A stretch of DNA of 64,000 bases from Planctomycetes bacterium MalM25 (GCA_007745835.1 CP036424.1:953001-1017000), one strand, 5' to 3'. Shown: positions 19,468 through 28,975, counted from the first letter of the stretch. Translations and numbers: made by a program. Notes: generated by a model not told the origin, from the sequence alone.

Positions 19468-22400
19468 ATGCTCACTCGCCTCATTGATCTGTCTCTTCAC
19501 CACCGCATCGCGGTCGTGCTAGGCGTGTTCGTTCTGCTGGCCGCTGGGAGCTATGCCCTCAGCCAGTTGGACATCGACGCGTTTCCCGACACGACGCCGA
19601 TCATGGTGCAGGTCAACACGACCGCCCCGGCTCTCTCGCCTGAAGAGATCGAACGGCAGATCACTTACCCCATCGAGCAATCGCTTAGCGGGTTGCCATC
19701 GCTCGACAATATTCGCAGCGTCTCAAAGTATGGCTTCTCGCAGGTCGTCGTGACCTTCGAAGATGGTACGGACATCTACTTTGGCCGCCAGGTTGTGGCC
19801 GAACGCCTCGCAACGGTCGAGCTGCCGCAGGGCGTCGGACGCCCGAAGATGGGACCGGTCGCGACGGGGCTTGGCGAAGTCTTTCACTACGTGCTGACCT
19901 ACGAAGGCGTCGATTTCAGCACGCTGCCTGAAAAAGAACGAGTGCAGGCCCTCACCGAGCTTCGCACAACGCATGACTGGGTCGTTAAGCCGCAGCTGCG
20001 AACGGTCGCCGGGACCGCGGAAATCAACAGTTGGGGCGGTTACGAGAAGCAGTTCCAGGTACGGATCGACCCAGCCGGTCTCGTGTCGCGTGGCCTGACC
20101 TTCAATGAGGTCATCGACGCGCTGCGGCTCAACAACCGCAACGTGGGCGGCGGCAACGTCGATCGCATGGGCGAGATGCTGCTCGTCCAGGGCGTCGGAC
20201 GGACGGCGACGATCGAGCAAATCGAGAACATCGTCATCACTGCAATCGATGGCGTCCCGGTCCGCATCAGCGATGTGGCCACGGTCGAGGTCGGGCACGA
20301 AATCCGTCGCGGAGCCGTCACGGCCGAGGGGGACGGCGAGGCGGTGATGGGGCTGGGGTTCATGCTGATGGGAGAGAATACGCATCAGTACACCGACCGC
20401 CTGAAGAGGAAGGTCGAAGAGGTTCGTGAGAATCTGCCGAGTGGCATGGCACTGGTGACGATGTACGACCGCACCGAGCTGGTCGATTCGGTCATCGACA
20501 CCGTCCGCAAGAACCTGTTCGAGGGCGGCCTGCTAGTCATCGCGGTTCTCTTTATCTTTCTTGGCAACCTGCGAGCTGGACTCATCGTCGCCCTTGCGAT
20601 CCCGCTCTCCATGCTCTTCGCCTTCACGGGCATGTGGCGGTTCGGGATCGCGGCAAGCCTGCTCAGCTTGGGAGCCATCGACTTCGGGCTCGTCGTCGAT
20701 AGCTCGGTGGTGATGGTGGAGAACTGCGTCCGGCACCTCTCGGCAGGCAATCCGACGGGTCGTTCACGACTAGAAATCGTGCGGGACGCGGCGGTCGAAG
20801 TTCGCGGGCCGACGATGTTCGGCGAGCTGATCATCATGATCGTCTACCTGCCGATCCTCACGCTCGAAGGCATCGAAGGGAAAATGTTCCGCCCGATGGC
20901 GTTGACCGTCATCTTTGCGTTGGCCGGTTCGATGCTGCTGTCGATGACGCTGATGCCGGTGCTGGCGAGCCTGGTCCTGCCGAGGAAGATGACCGAGCGT
21001 GAGCCGCTGCTGGTGCGGGGCCTCAAACGGCTCTACTACCCGATCTTGCACCTGACGATGCACCACAAGCTGGCGGTCATCGGATTGGCCGCCGCCGTGC
21101 TGCTCGTCTCCTTCGGGATGATCGCCCCCAATCTGGGGACCGAGTTCATGCCCCAGCTCTCGGAGGGCTCGGTCGCGATCAACGTCGTCCGGTTGGCTGG
21201 GACGCCGCTCGATGAATCAATGCGGTTCAACTCTCAGATGGAGCGGGCACTGCTCGATGAGTTCCCCGACGAGGTGCAACACGTCTGGAGCCGGATCGGT
21301 TCAGCGGAGATCGCGACCGACCCGATGGGGCTCGAACTGACCGATGTCTTCATCACTCTCACGCCGCGGAGCGAATGGAGGCGGGCCTCAACCCAGAAAC
21401 AGCTAACGGCCCTATTCGAGCGGACGCTCAGGCAATTGCCGGGCCAACGGCTCGCCTACACGCAACCAATCAAGCTGCGGATGGATGAACTCGGCACCGG
21501 GATACGGGCCGACATCGCCGTAAAACTCTACGGGGATGACCTCGACACGCTCGCCGCCAAAGCCAATGAAATCGAGCGTGTTCTGTTGCAGGTTCCCGGC
21601 TCAGCCGATGTCGGGGCGACGCAGCTAACGGGGCAGCCAATGCTCCAAGTGAAGATACGGCAGGACGAGATCGCTCGGTACGGCGTTCCCGCCGCGAGCG
21701 TCCTCGACATGGTGGAGGCGATCGGCAACAGGGCGGTTGGCGACGTCTTCCAGGGCCAACTCCGGTTCCCGCTAACGGTGCGGCTGCCTGACAAGTACCG
21801 CAATGACCCCGAGAGCATCGCCACGCTTCCGATCACCACACCTCGCGGTGAACAGATCCCCCTGGGCCGGCTGGCCGAGGTCAAGTTTACCTCGGGTCCC
21901 TCGCAGATTGCCCGCGAGTGGGGCCAACGCCGAGTCACGGTGTCGGTCAACGTCCGCGGCCGTGACGTGGGCAGCTTCGTCGCCGAAGCGGAACGACGGA
22001 TCGCTGAGGAAGTAACCCTGCCGTCGGCTCGGTACTACGTCGAGTTCGGTGGCCAGTTCGAGCACATGATCCGTGCACGGCAGCGGCTGATGATTGTTGT
22101 GCCAGTTGCTTTGGTGCTTATCTTCTCGCTGCTCTACGCCACCTACGGCAACGTCACTGATACGCTTCGCGTCTTCACCGGCATCCCCTTCGCATGGACC
22201 GGCGGAATCGTCGCCCTGTGGTTGCGAGACATGCCGTTCTCGATTTCCGCAGCGGTCGGATTCGTCGCCCTCTCGGGTGTCGCGGTCTTGGACGACATGC
22301 TGCTCGTGTCCTGCATCCGCCAGCTTCGCGAGAAAGGCGTCGAGCTTGAGAAAGCCGTCGAGCAAGCCGCTCTGACGCGTTTACGACCGGTGTTGATGAC

Positions 22401-22677
22401 GACTTTGGTCGCTGCGCTCGGCTTCATCCCGATGGCCATGAGCACCGGCATGGGAGCGGAAGTACAACGCCCCCTGGCGACGGTTGTCATAGGCGGTGTG
22501 ATCAGTGCGATGGTGATGTCACTGCTCGTGCTCCGCGTCCTCTACATGGTGTTTCAGTCGCCGGTCGGTTCCTTCACCGAAAACGTTGCGGATGCAAATA
22601 TAGAAGACGGGGCCAACAACGATTACCCAGAAAGTAGCTCTCTCCAGAGTCTCCCCGCCGGTGCGGGTCCGAGTTGA
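19468..22677 (+). CDS. Heavy-metal RND efflux pump (CzcA-like, divalent-cation type)
   Basis: 1069 aa with the 12-TM RND layout. The TM4 signature is DFGLVVDSSVVMVEN, the Asp-containing form found in divalent-cation HME pumps, not the AIG...MVD form of Cu/Ag pumps. RMDELGTGIRADIAVKLYG is also CzcA-like. It follows the adaptor by 18 bp. Export of Zn, Co, Cd or Ni is inferred; the exact ion cannot be told. Confidence 0.92.
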   Translation: MLTRLIDLSLHHRIAVVLGVFVLLAAGSYALSQLDIDAFPDTTPIMVQVNTTAPALSPEEIERQITYPIEQSLSGLPSLDNIRSVSKYGFSQVVVTFEDGTDIYFGRQVVAERLATVELPQGVGRPKMGPVATGLGEVFHYVLTYEGVDFSTLPEKERVQALTELRTTHDWVVKPQLRTVAGTAEINSWGGYEKQFQVRIDPAGLVSRGLTFNEVIDALRLNNRNVGGGNVDRMGEMLLVQGVGRTATIEQIENIVITAIDGVPVRISDVATVEVGHEIRRGAVTAEGDGEAVMGLGFMLMGENTHQYTDRLKRKVEEVRENLPSGMALVTMYDRTELVDSVIDTVRKNLFEGGLLVIAVLFIFLGNLRAGLIVALAIPLSMLFAFTGMWRFGIAASLLSLGAIDFGLVVDSSVVMVENCVRHLSAGNPTGRSRLEIVRDAAVEVRGPTMFGELIIMIVYLPILTLEGIEGKMFRPMALTVIFALAGSMLLSMTLMPVLASLVLPRKMTEREPLLVRGLKRLYYPILHLTMHHKLAVIGLAAAVLLVSFGMIAPNLGTEFMPQLSEGSVAINVVRLAGTPLDESMRFNSQMERALLDEFPDEVQHVWSRIGSAEIATDPMGLELTDVFITLTPRSEWRRASTQKQLTALFERTLRQLPGQRLAYTQPIKLRMDELGTGIRADIAVKLYGDDLDTLAAKANEIERVLLQVPGSADVGATQLTGQPMLQVKIRQDEIARYGVPAASVLDMVEAIGNRAVGDVFQGQLRFPLTVRLPDKYRNDPESIATLPITTPRGEQIPLGRLAEVKFTSGPSQIAREWGQRRVTVSVNVRGRDVGSFVAEAERRIAEEVTLPSARYYVEFGGQFEHMIRARQRLMIVVPVALVLIFSLLYATYGNVTDTLRVFTGIPFAWTGGIVALWLRDMPFSISAAVGFVALSGVAVLDDMLLVSCIRQLREKGVELEKAVEQAALTRLRPVLMTTLVAALGFIPMAMSTGMGAEVQRPLATVVIGGVISAMVMSLLVLRVLYMVFQSPVGSFTENVADANIEDGANNDYPESSSLQSLPAGAGPS

Positions 22678-22709
22678 TTTCTAGTTCCTTTGACGAATGA
22701 GAATAGAAG

Positions 22710-23051
22710 ATGCGAACGATCCCTTCCGTGTTGGTACTGATGGCTCTCGTGGTTCTGACGGGCTGCGGCTCGTCGGACTTAGCGCCCGAATCGGACACAG
22801 CAGCGACCCCCGAAGAGCACGCCGGCCATGATCACAGTGCGTGGTGGTGCGTCGAGCATGGCGTGCCGGAGGAGGAGTGCGCACTGTGCGATACGTCTCT
22901 GGTCGCCGACTTCAAAGCAAAGGGCGACTGGTGTGAGGAACACAACCGGCCCGAGTCGCAGTGCTTCACTTGCGGCCCCGAACGATTCGAGCGTTTTGCG
23001 GCACGCTACGAAGCCAAGTACGGCGAAGCTCCGCCTCAGCCCACCGAGTGA
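22710..23051 (+). CDS. Lipoprotein with two CxxHxxPExxCxxC metal-binding modules
   Basis: 113 aa. A signal with lipobox LTGC gives a lipidated Cys. The mature part has two copies of a motif: WCVEHGVPEEECALC and WCEEHNRPESQCFTC. The first closely matches the N-terminal module of the adaptor at 17761. It sits between the pump and the outer-membrane channel genes. A periplasmic metallochaperone or buffer analogous in role to CusF is inferred; no homology to CusF is claimed. Confidence 0.7.
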   Translation: MRTIPSVLVLMALVVLTGCGSSDLAPESDTAATPEEHAGHDHSAWWCVEHGVPEEECALCDTSLVADFKAKGDWCEEHNRPESQCFTCGPERFERFAARYEAKYGEAPPQPTE

Positions 23052-23165
23052 CCCGGCGGGTGTGGGAATAGCTAGCACCGGAGCAATGGTGATGGCTGGC
23101 GGCCGCCGATTGCAGCACTTGCAGTCGTTGGTCGATGTAAGAGGCATACGAAGTCAGGGAAGACG

Positions 23166-24560
23166 ATGAAGAGATGCCTATCAATAGCTTTACTGCTCGC
23201 AACCGGCTGTGCGTCGGGGCCTCCGGCTATTGATGCGCCCGTCGCCGAATCGATCAACACGAAGCCTGCTAGCAACGCCGCCAATGTCTCGCTCGCGGGA
23301 TACGACGAGTCGGCAGAAGAATTGGCTCAACCGCCCGCCATGCTGGAGCCCGTTGCAGCGGCAGCGGTTGAACTGACGACACGGGACGTGCTTACCGCCG
23401 AGTCGCTTGAAACGAGGGCCTTGGAAAACAACCCGGCCGTCTCTCAAGCGACGGCACGCGTCCAGGCATTACGAGGCAAGTGGGTTCAGGTCGGCCTGCC
23501 ACCCAACCCCACCGTTGGCTACGTCGCCGGTGAAATCGGCAATGAGGGCGGCACCGGCCAACAGGGAGGCTTCGTCGGGCAGCAGTTCATCACCGGGAAG
23601 AAGCTGAGCCGCAGCCGAGCCGTTGTGTCGGCGGAAATCACCCGGGCCGAACAAGAGCTAGCCGCCGTTCAGCGTCGCGTTCAAACTGACGTTCGGAGGA
23701 GCTATTACGACGCGCTGCTCGCCCAAAGGCGTGTCTCGTTAGCCGACGAGTTGGTCCGCGTCACTTCGGAGGCGGTCACGGCATCAAAGGCTCTCGTCGA
23801 GGCGAAGGAGGTCCCGCTTGCCGGCTTGCTCCAAACCGAAGTGCAGCAACAGGACGCGACGCTGCTTCTGCAAACCGCCCAAAACCGCCTCGCCCAGGCG
23901 TGGAGAAACCTCGCCGCCGTCGTCGGTGAACCTGGGCTGACAATCAGACCTCTGTCGGGTGACGTGGACAAACTCCCTGCGATGCTCGGATGGGAGAAGC
24001 AGCTTGCTCGGCTGCAATCGCAGAGCCCAGAAGTCGCCGCGGCGATGGCTGAGGTGGAACGGGCCCGCCGTGCCCTTAGTCGCGCCAGGGTTGAGGCAGT
24101 CCCGAATATCAACACTCAAGTCAGCGTCCAATACGACGACGCTACCGAAGACACGATTGCTGGGGTGCAGGTGGGCGTTCCGCTGCCTATCTGGAACCGG
24201 AACCAGGGCGGCATTCGGCAAGCCAAGGCGGAGATCTGCGAGGCACTGCGAAACGCCGACCGTGTCGAGCTTGACCTGCATCGCCGTCTAGCGGATGCCT
24301 TCCGCCAGTACTCCGACGCCCATGCCACAGCGCAGGCCTACGCCGACGGCATCCTCCCCCGATCAGCTCAGACCCTGGAGCTTGTGCGGTCTGCCTTCGA
24401 CCAAGGGGAGTTAGGGTATCTCGAACTGCTGACAGCACAGCGGACCTACTCGCAGACGAATCTCAGCTACCTGGACGCGTTGAGTGTCCTCTGGAGTAGC
24501 TACGTGCAGATCGATGGCTTACTGCTAGAAGGCAGCCTCAGTGAGCCGCTTAGACGCTGA
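23166..24560 (+). CDS. TolC-family outer-membrane channel (CzcC-like)
   Basis: 464 aa. Lipobox LLLATGCAS. Two long helical OEP repeats are present: NPAVSQATARVQALRGKWVQ with FVGQQFITGKKLSR, and YLELLTAQRTYSQTNLSYLD near the C terminus. It completes a lipoprotein-interrupted CBA efflux operon as the last gene and ends 78 bp from a convergent regulator. Confidence 0.9.
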   Translation: MKRCLSIALLLATGCASGPPAIDAPVAESINTKPASNAANVSLAGYDESAEELAQPPAMLEPVAAAAVELTTRDVLTAESLETRALENNPAVSQATARVQALRGKWVQVGLPPNPTVGYVAGEIGNEGGTGQQGGFVGQQFITGKKLSRSRAVVSAEITRAEQELAAVQRRVQTDVRRSYYDALLAQRRVSLADELVRVTSEAVTASKALVEAKEVPLAGLLQTEVQQQDATLLLQTAQNRLAQAWRNLAAVVGEPGLTIRPLSGDVDKLPAMLGWEKQLARLQSQSPEVAAAMAEVERARRALSRARVEAVPNINTQVSVQYDDATEDTIAGVQVGVPLPIWNRNQGGIRQAKAEICEALRNADRVELDLHRRLADAFRQYSDAHATAQAYADGILPRSAQTLELVRSAFDQGELGYLELLTAQRTYSQTNLSYLDALSVLWSSYVQIDGLLLEGSLSEPLRR

Positions 24561-24638
24561 GGTTGGACCACCCGTTCCCATTTGGCGAGTCCGCCAACTG
24601 CAGACGGTGAAGGAGACCTCCGCAGATGCCGGTGGGGC

Positions 24639-25676
24639 TCACTCGAACGCCTCGTGGTGCATCTCGATGGCTGCTTGGAGCCGTGCGACCACCAGCTCCT
24701 TGAGTTCCACGGGCTGTAGAACCCGACACCTGCCGGCCCAACTCAACACCCAGCTGACGATCTCATCGAGTCCATCGACCATGAAGTGAAACACGGCCGA
24801 ACCATCGCATGCCGCTTCGACCCGTTGGGTGCGGTGCCAGTTCACCTCGGCGACCAGCGGAGCGGCGTTGGTGTCGAACCAGACCTGAACGTGGTGGGTC
24901 GTCTCGCCTCGGTAGACGGCCCAGGCGTTGCCGAAGTGTGACGGGAGGTCGAACTCGATCGGGACCGACGAGGGCTTCGCGAGCACCCGCAGCGACTTGA
25001 ACCGGGCGACCCGCAGGGTCTTGGGTTCTTCATCTCCTTCCACCCTGCCAACGAGGTACCAGGCTTGCTTGACGAAACAGAGCCGGTAGGGGTGGAGTGT
25101 GATCCGAACGGGCTTCGCTTCGTGCGGCGATCGGTAGACGCCGCTCAGTTGCCGGAGGCCCAGCAGGGCGTGCTGGATCGCGGTGACGGTTTCTCCACAG
25201 CGGCTGTGATCGGCCAGCTGCAGGTTGAGCACTGCCACCAGGCAACCGGTGTCCGCCAGCTGGCGTCGGGCTCGCTCGTCAGCCGATCCCGAAAGCAGCC
25301 GCGTCACCCCCTTGGCGTCCCCCACCGCTCCCAGATCCTCGTTGGAGCTGAGGACGGTGGCGACGGCTTGCCCGAAGGCGTCGGCGTCGGAGAGTGGCAG
25401 GGAGGGGACCCGGCACTCGCCTGCCACTCGGTAGCACTCGTCGGCCGCATCGTAGAAGTGGGGGACGCCCGCGAAACTCAGCACCTCCAGGTCTCGATAG
25501 ACCGTGCGTTCGCTGCACCCGAGTTCTTGGGCGATCGCCCGGGCGTTGTACCGGCCTTTGGACTGGATGAGTTGCAAGACCCCGAGCACCCGGCGGAGTC
25601 GCTCAGCCTGATTCACACGCCGATCCCGATCGGGCCGGCGGTGTTGGATATCAGGCGGATCGGGGGCGGACGCCAT
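24639..25676 (-). CDS. YafY-type transcriptional regulator with HTH and WYL domains
   Basis: 345 aa from ATG 25676; the frame extends to 25751. The N-terminal helix-turn-helix is RLRRVLGVLQLIQSKGRYN followed by ELGCSERTVYRDLEVL. The central WYL domain includes AWYLVGRVEGDEE with RVARFKSLRVL, and a WCX-like C-terminal part follows. WYL proteins sense nucleic-acid or small-molecule ligands and often regulate defence or repair genes. Position suggests control of either the efflux operon (convergent) or the pol/SRAP pair upstream. Confidence 0.85.
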   Translation of the reverse strand: MASAPDPPDIQHRRPDRDRRVNQAERLRRVLGVLQLIQSKGRYNARAIAQELGCSERTVYRDLEVLSFAGVPHFYDAADECYRVAGECRVPSLPLSDADAFGQAVATVLSSNEDLGAVGDAKGVTRLLSGSADERARRQLADTGCLVAVLNLQLADHSRCGETVTAIQHALLGLRQLSGVYRSPHEAKPVRITLHPYRLCFVKQAWYLVGRVEGDEEPKTLRVARFKSLRVLAKPSSVPIEFDLPSHFGNAWAVYRGETTHHVQVWFDTNAAPLVAEVNWHRTQRVEAACDGSAVFHFMVDGLDEIVSWVLSWAGRCRVLQPVELKELVVARLQAAIEMHHEAFE

Positions 25677-25881
25677 GCCCGCAACTCTTCCGTGCACCAA
25701 TGACAGACGTGGGTCAGTGGTCCTCGGGACCCGTTCGAGACGGGACGCCACTCGGAGCTATTGTCCGAGGAATGGGGCCGATCGAAGTACCCGCATCGGT
25801 CTCTTGGTGACGCTGACGATTTCAGCGTGTTGACGACGTGTGGGCCTGAGAGACTGCCCTGGAGTTTCGCCTGAGTGGATC

Positions 25882-25938
25882 GCGAGTTTTGGTCGAGTCG
25901 GAAAGGCGGGAGCCTTAGAAGGCCTTCTCGGCGACCGT
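25882..25938 (-). repeat. Dispersed hairpin repeat, copy B, with a gene-tail remnant
   Basis: Shares the core of copy A with a 1-base gap and few mismatches. The part at 25921-25938 matches the coding tail in A exactly and would encode TVAEKAF-stop on the minus strand, like ATVAEKAV-stop of the MBL gene. No gene now runs into it, so it looks like a scar. Confidence 0.8.
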
Positions 25939-25961
25939 CCAGTTCAGGACCGTGAGCGTGC

Positions 25962-26435
25962 CTAGATCACCTGCCCCACGAGCACCGGCATCCGCTCGTG
26001 CCGCGTCATGTTGCGGTAGTAGACGCTGGCCTCGGTCGTGAGCATGTAGACGTGCGGACGCTGCTGCTCGTCACGGACGACGATGCCGCGGATCCCTTCG
26101 TCGATGGCGAACCAGACCCCCTTCTCCAGACCGAAATCGGCAGGAATCACCACCGGCTCCGGCTTCAGCCAACGCCACTTGCCTGCGTCGAGGCTCTCCT
26201 GACGACACCACCCTGACCGAGGCAACCGCGATTCCTTGTTGCCACGATTGCCCCACTCCAGGATCTGGGTCTGGCCGTCCCACTCGACGGGCAGCTCCAC
26301 CACCGGGTCGGGGAACATGAAGTGCAGCTCCGGCTCGGACGCCTCACCGCGGGCAGTCACCCGGCTGGCCAGGTTGTACTCCTCGAAGAGTTCTTGCTTG
26401 AGCTTCGCCTTGAGGATCGAGATGCCTTTGCACAT
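25962..26435 (-). CDS. Short SRAP-family (HMCES/YedK-like) abasic-site protein
   Basis: 157 aa, shorter than the usual 220 or so. The catalytic Cys2 is present (MCKGIS). IPADFGLEKG matches the FADGWFEW region bearing the catalytic Glu, TRHERMPVLV matches the HDRRPLVL His motif, and an Asn near GNKES may be the third residue. SRAP proteins form a covalent thiazolidine crosslink with abasic sites in single-stranded DNA to shield them. It lies 9 bp after the Y-family polymerase and is cotranscribed. Confidence 0.75.
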   Translation of the reverse strand: MCKGISILKAKLKQELFEEYNLASRVTARGEASEPELHFMFPDPVVELPVEWDGQTQILEWGNRGNKESRLPRSGWCRQESLDAGKWRWLKPEPVVIPADFGLEKGVWFAIDEGIRGIVVRDEQQRPHVYMLTTEASVYYRNMTRHERMPVLVGQVI

Positions 26436-26444
26436 GGGGGTCTC

Positions 26445-27665
26445 TCAGAAGCACGATTTGCCGTAGATGTCGCAGATGTCGTAGTCATTCGCCGGGTCGG
26501 CGTGGACGTCCGTGAGCGGCAGGGTTGATCCGCTGCGGAGGGCGAAACGTCCGATCCGATCGTTGATGAGCTGTTGAACGTCGGCCACCGCGGCCAGCTT
26601 CTCTGGCGACTTGATCTCGCCGCTATCCGCATCGAAGAGGCCCCGCTGCCTCACCGACCGATCCGTCAGTCGGCCCGCGATCACGTGCATGTAGCGGACG
26701 CTTCCCGCTCTCGGTTGCCACAGCTGTTCTAACAACCAGAGGGCCGCCTGGCGGATCACGTCAGGCTCGCAATGACCGCCGTGCAGGCATGCCCGTTGAG
26801 CACGGCCCGGTGCGTCGCTGAAGTGGAGGTCGAGGGTCACCTGCTCGCAAGCGAGCTGGTAGTGATCGAGGGCCTCGACCAGCCGCTCGGCGTTCCGGAC
26901 GACGAACGCTTCCACGCGGATCGGGTCGCGGGTCGCTCGGCCGATCGATCCGCCGCGGGCGATGAATTGGTTCCTCGGCTTGGCGATCACGACCGGCTTG
27001 CAGGGCGTGCCGTTCAGCTCCCACCAGAGTTCCTCGCCCGTCTTGGTCAGCAAACGCCGGATCAGAGCACGATCGGCCGCGGCGAACTGGTCGCAAGTGG
27101 TGATGCCGTAGGCGGCCAGCTTCTTCGCCGAACGTTTGGCGATCCCCGTGATCTCGGTGACCGGGAGCCCCTCCAGCAGTTGCCGGCGTTCGTGCTCGGT
27201 TGCCACGACCCCGTAGCCGAAAGGCTTGGACGAATCGCTGATCAGCTTGGCGAGCGTCTTCGTTGGAGCGAGGCCGATGCTGGCCGGCACACCGACTCGT
27301 CGGAGAATCGCCTGCTGTAGGCGTGCGGCCGCGTCGAGACTTGCTTCGCGGGCGACGAAGAACGACTCGTCGATCGAGTAGAACTCGACCCGAGGGCTCA
27401 ACTCCTTGACAATGCCTAGCATCATCCGGCTGAGCGTCTCGTACCAGCGGAAGTCGCGCTTGACGTAGACCCCCTCGGGGCAGACCGGCACAGCGTCCCA
27501 GATCGGCATCCCCGTGCCGACTCCCGCGGCCTTCATCTCGTAGCTCTTGGCGATGATGCAGGCCCCGTGGTTGCCCAATACCCCGACCGGCACGCCACGC
27601 AACTTCCCGTGCCGCACTCGCTCGGCGGAGACGTAGAAGCAGTCGGCGTCGACGTGGCCAATCAT
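26445..27665 (-). CDS. Y-family translesion DNA polymerase (UmuC/DinB-like)
   Basis: 406 aa from ATG 27665 (the frame is open to 27701). MIGHVDADCFYVSAE opens the palm with the first catalytic Asp; EFYSIDESFF holds the catalytic Asp-Glu pair, so it should be active, unlike ImuB. Nucleotide-binding VLGNHGACIIAKSYEMKAAG is UmuC-like, and the HhH region follows (EGLPVTEITGIAKRSAKKL). It carries out error-prone bypass of lesions. With the SRAP gene downstream it forms a damage-tolerance operon. Confidence 0.92.
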   Translation of the reverse strand: MIGHVDADCFYVSAERVRHGKLRGVPVGVLGNHGACIIAKSYEMKAAGVGTGMPIWDAVPVCPEGVYVKRDFRWYETLSRMMLGIVKELSPRVEFYSIDESFFVAREASLDAAARLQQAILRRVGVPASIGLAPTKTLAKLISDSSKPFGYGVVATEHERRQLLEGLPVTEITGIAKRSAKKLAAYGITTCDQFAAADRALIRRLLTKTGEELWWELNGTPCKPVVIAKPRNQFIARGGSIGRATRDPIRVEAFVVRNAERLVEALDHYQLACEQVTLDLHFSDAPGRAQRACLHGGHCEPDVIRQAALWLLEQLWQPRAGSVRYMHVIAGRLTDRSVRQRGLFDADSGEIKSPEKLAAVADVQQLINDRIGRFALRSGSTLPLTDVHADPANDYDICDIYGKSCF

Positions 27666-27679
27666 GCCACGGTGATACT

Positions 27680-27691
27680 GTACGTGCGTAC
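27680..27691 (-). promoter_or_regulatory. GTAC-N4-GTAC palindromic site before the Y-polymerase gene
   Basis: GTACGTGCGTAC lies 15 bp upstream of the chosen start. GTAC half-sites four bases apart have the geometry of LexA-type GAAC-N4-GTTC boxes. Its position favours the start at 27665. Damage-inducible control is an inference. Confidence 0.4.
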
Positions 27692-28003
27692 CCTTCGCCA
27701 AGGTCCGCTACATCTTGTGGATGCTGAGCGGACCGGGTCCAGATGCTGATGGTTGGGCAGGGTTTCGGGGAATGTCGTCCCTGCTCATGACGACGCCTCC
27801 TTTGTACTTAGCGCCGCGACAGGCCCACCTACAAGTCACCCTCGAACGGGTCGGCCGAGCAACCGAGAAGTCGCCGAGGTTGAGCTGACCGACGCAGATT
27901 CGGCGGGTCGCTAAGCCGCCGAAACTGGTCCACCCGACGACACCTGGCTGAACGGCTAATTCAGTTCAGCAAGTTTGGTCGGCAGCATCCACTCTACTAG
28001 GGC
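27692..28003. other. Divergent intergenic region between pol and Cu genes
   Basis: No gene was seen. It must hold the minus-strand promoter of the pol/SRAP operon. The main visible structure is the hairpin at 27899-27923. Confidence 0.5.
27899..27923. repeat. Perfect 8-bp-stem hairpin
   Basis: TTCGGCGG and CCGCCGAA pair perfectly around a 9-base loop. No T-tract follows, so it is not a typical terminator; it could separate the divergent transcription units. Confidence 0.5.
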
Positions 28004-28030
28004 TTGACGCATACCCCACGGGGGTATAAC
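28004..28030 (+). promoter_or_regulatory. CsoR-type Cu operator within a promoter
   Basis: TTGACG (28004-28009) and TATAAC (28025-28030) flank ATACCCCACGGGGGTAT (28011-28027), an inverted repeat of the CsoR/RcnR operator kind. The 13-base string CTTGACGCATACC recurs before the TolC gene at 37200-37212. The repressor encoded at 28976 is the likely ligand. Confidence 0.75.
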
Positions 28031-28083
28031 ATGGTTCGTGCATTCGAGCCCGCTGTGACGCGGTAGCTCCCTAATGGACGAGC

Positions 28084-28830
28084 ATGATGGAAGCCGTCTT
28101 CTCAACCGACTTACGCTGCCAGAAGTGCCTGCGGACCATCGGACCCGTGCTCGATGCCGAGGTAGGCGTGAGAGACTGGGAAGCCGACTTGGATGACCCG
28201 CGGAAGCTGCTCCGAGTGCAGCTTGACGCTCTCGACCAAGCCCCTCAAGTCCAGGAACTTCTCACGGAAGCCGGTTACTCCTCAACTCTTCTAAGTGAGT
28301 CCGAGTCGGCAGAACCCAAGTCGATAGAGCACCAGTCGCCAGTGGCATCCGGCGTGAGCCTCGCTACCTACAAACCACTGCTGCTCGTCGTTGCCTACGT
28401 GCTCGGAGCGACCCTCCTCGCCGAGTCAATCCACGGTGAGTTCGACTGGCGACGGGCCATGAGCTACTTCATGGGCTTCTTCTTCCTCGGCTTCGCTTTC
28501 TTCAAGCTGCTGGGCGTGACGGCGTTCGCCGACGCCTTCTCCACCTACGACATCATCGCCAAGCGTTCTCGGGGCTACGCCCTGGCTTATCCCTACATCG
28601 AGCTTGCCCTCGGGCTGCTCTTTGTCACGCGGACCAGTCCGGTGCTTGCCTCCGCCCTGACCGCCGTCGTCATGGGCGTCGGGCTCGTCGGCGTGGTCGC
28701 GGCAGTTCGGAAGAAGCAGGCGATTCAGTGTGCCTGCCTTGGCACGGTCTTCAACCTGCCGATGACCGTGGTGACCATCGTGGAGAACAGCACGATGATT
28801 GCCATGGCGGTCGTGATGCTCGTGCTGTGA
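28084..28830 (+). CDS. HMA-like domain fused to MauE/DoxX-like membrane protein
   Basis: 248 aa. Residues 1-70 look like a heavy-metal-associated domain with CxxC (LRCQKCLRTIG), followed by an acidic linker and about four membrane segments (LLLVVAYVLGATLLAES through TIVENSTMIAMAVVMLVL). The membrane part, with GYALAYPYIELALGLL and CACLGTVFNLP, resembles MauE. It is the first gene after the CsoR-type operator. Copper binding at the membrane is likely; the mechanism is unknown. Confidence 0.8.
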   Translation: MMEAVFSTDLRCQKCLRTIGPVLDAEVGVRDWEADLDDPRKLLRVQLDALDQAPQVQELLTEAGYSSTLLSESESAEPKSIEHQSPVASGVSLATYKPLLLVVAYVLGATLLAESIHGEFDWRRAMSYFMGFFFLGFAFFKLLGVTAFADAFSTYDIIAKRSRGYALAYPYIELALGLLFVTRTSPVLASALTAVVMGVGLVGVVAAVRKKQAIQCACLGTVFNLPMTVVTIVENSTMIAMAVVMLVL

Positions 28831-28975
28831 ACGGCAAGCGGCGATGCCGCTAGGTGCCGTGGAGGGGCATGCACCATGGGGCTTGGAGTCTCTTCTGGCC
28901 CGTTCTCGTCGGCTGCGGTAGGATAGGAGTTCTGACTGCCAAGCCCTGCGGAACCCGAGAAACGATGCCCCTCTA

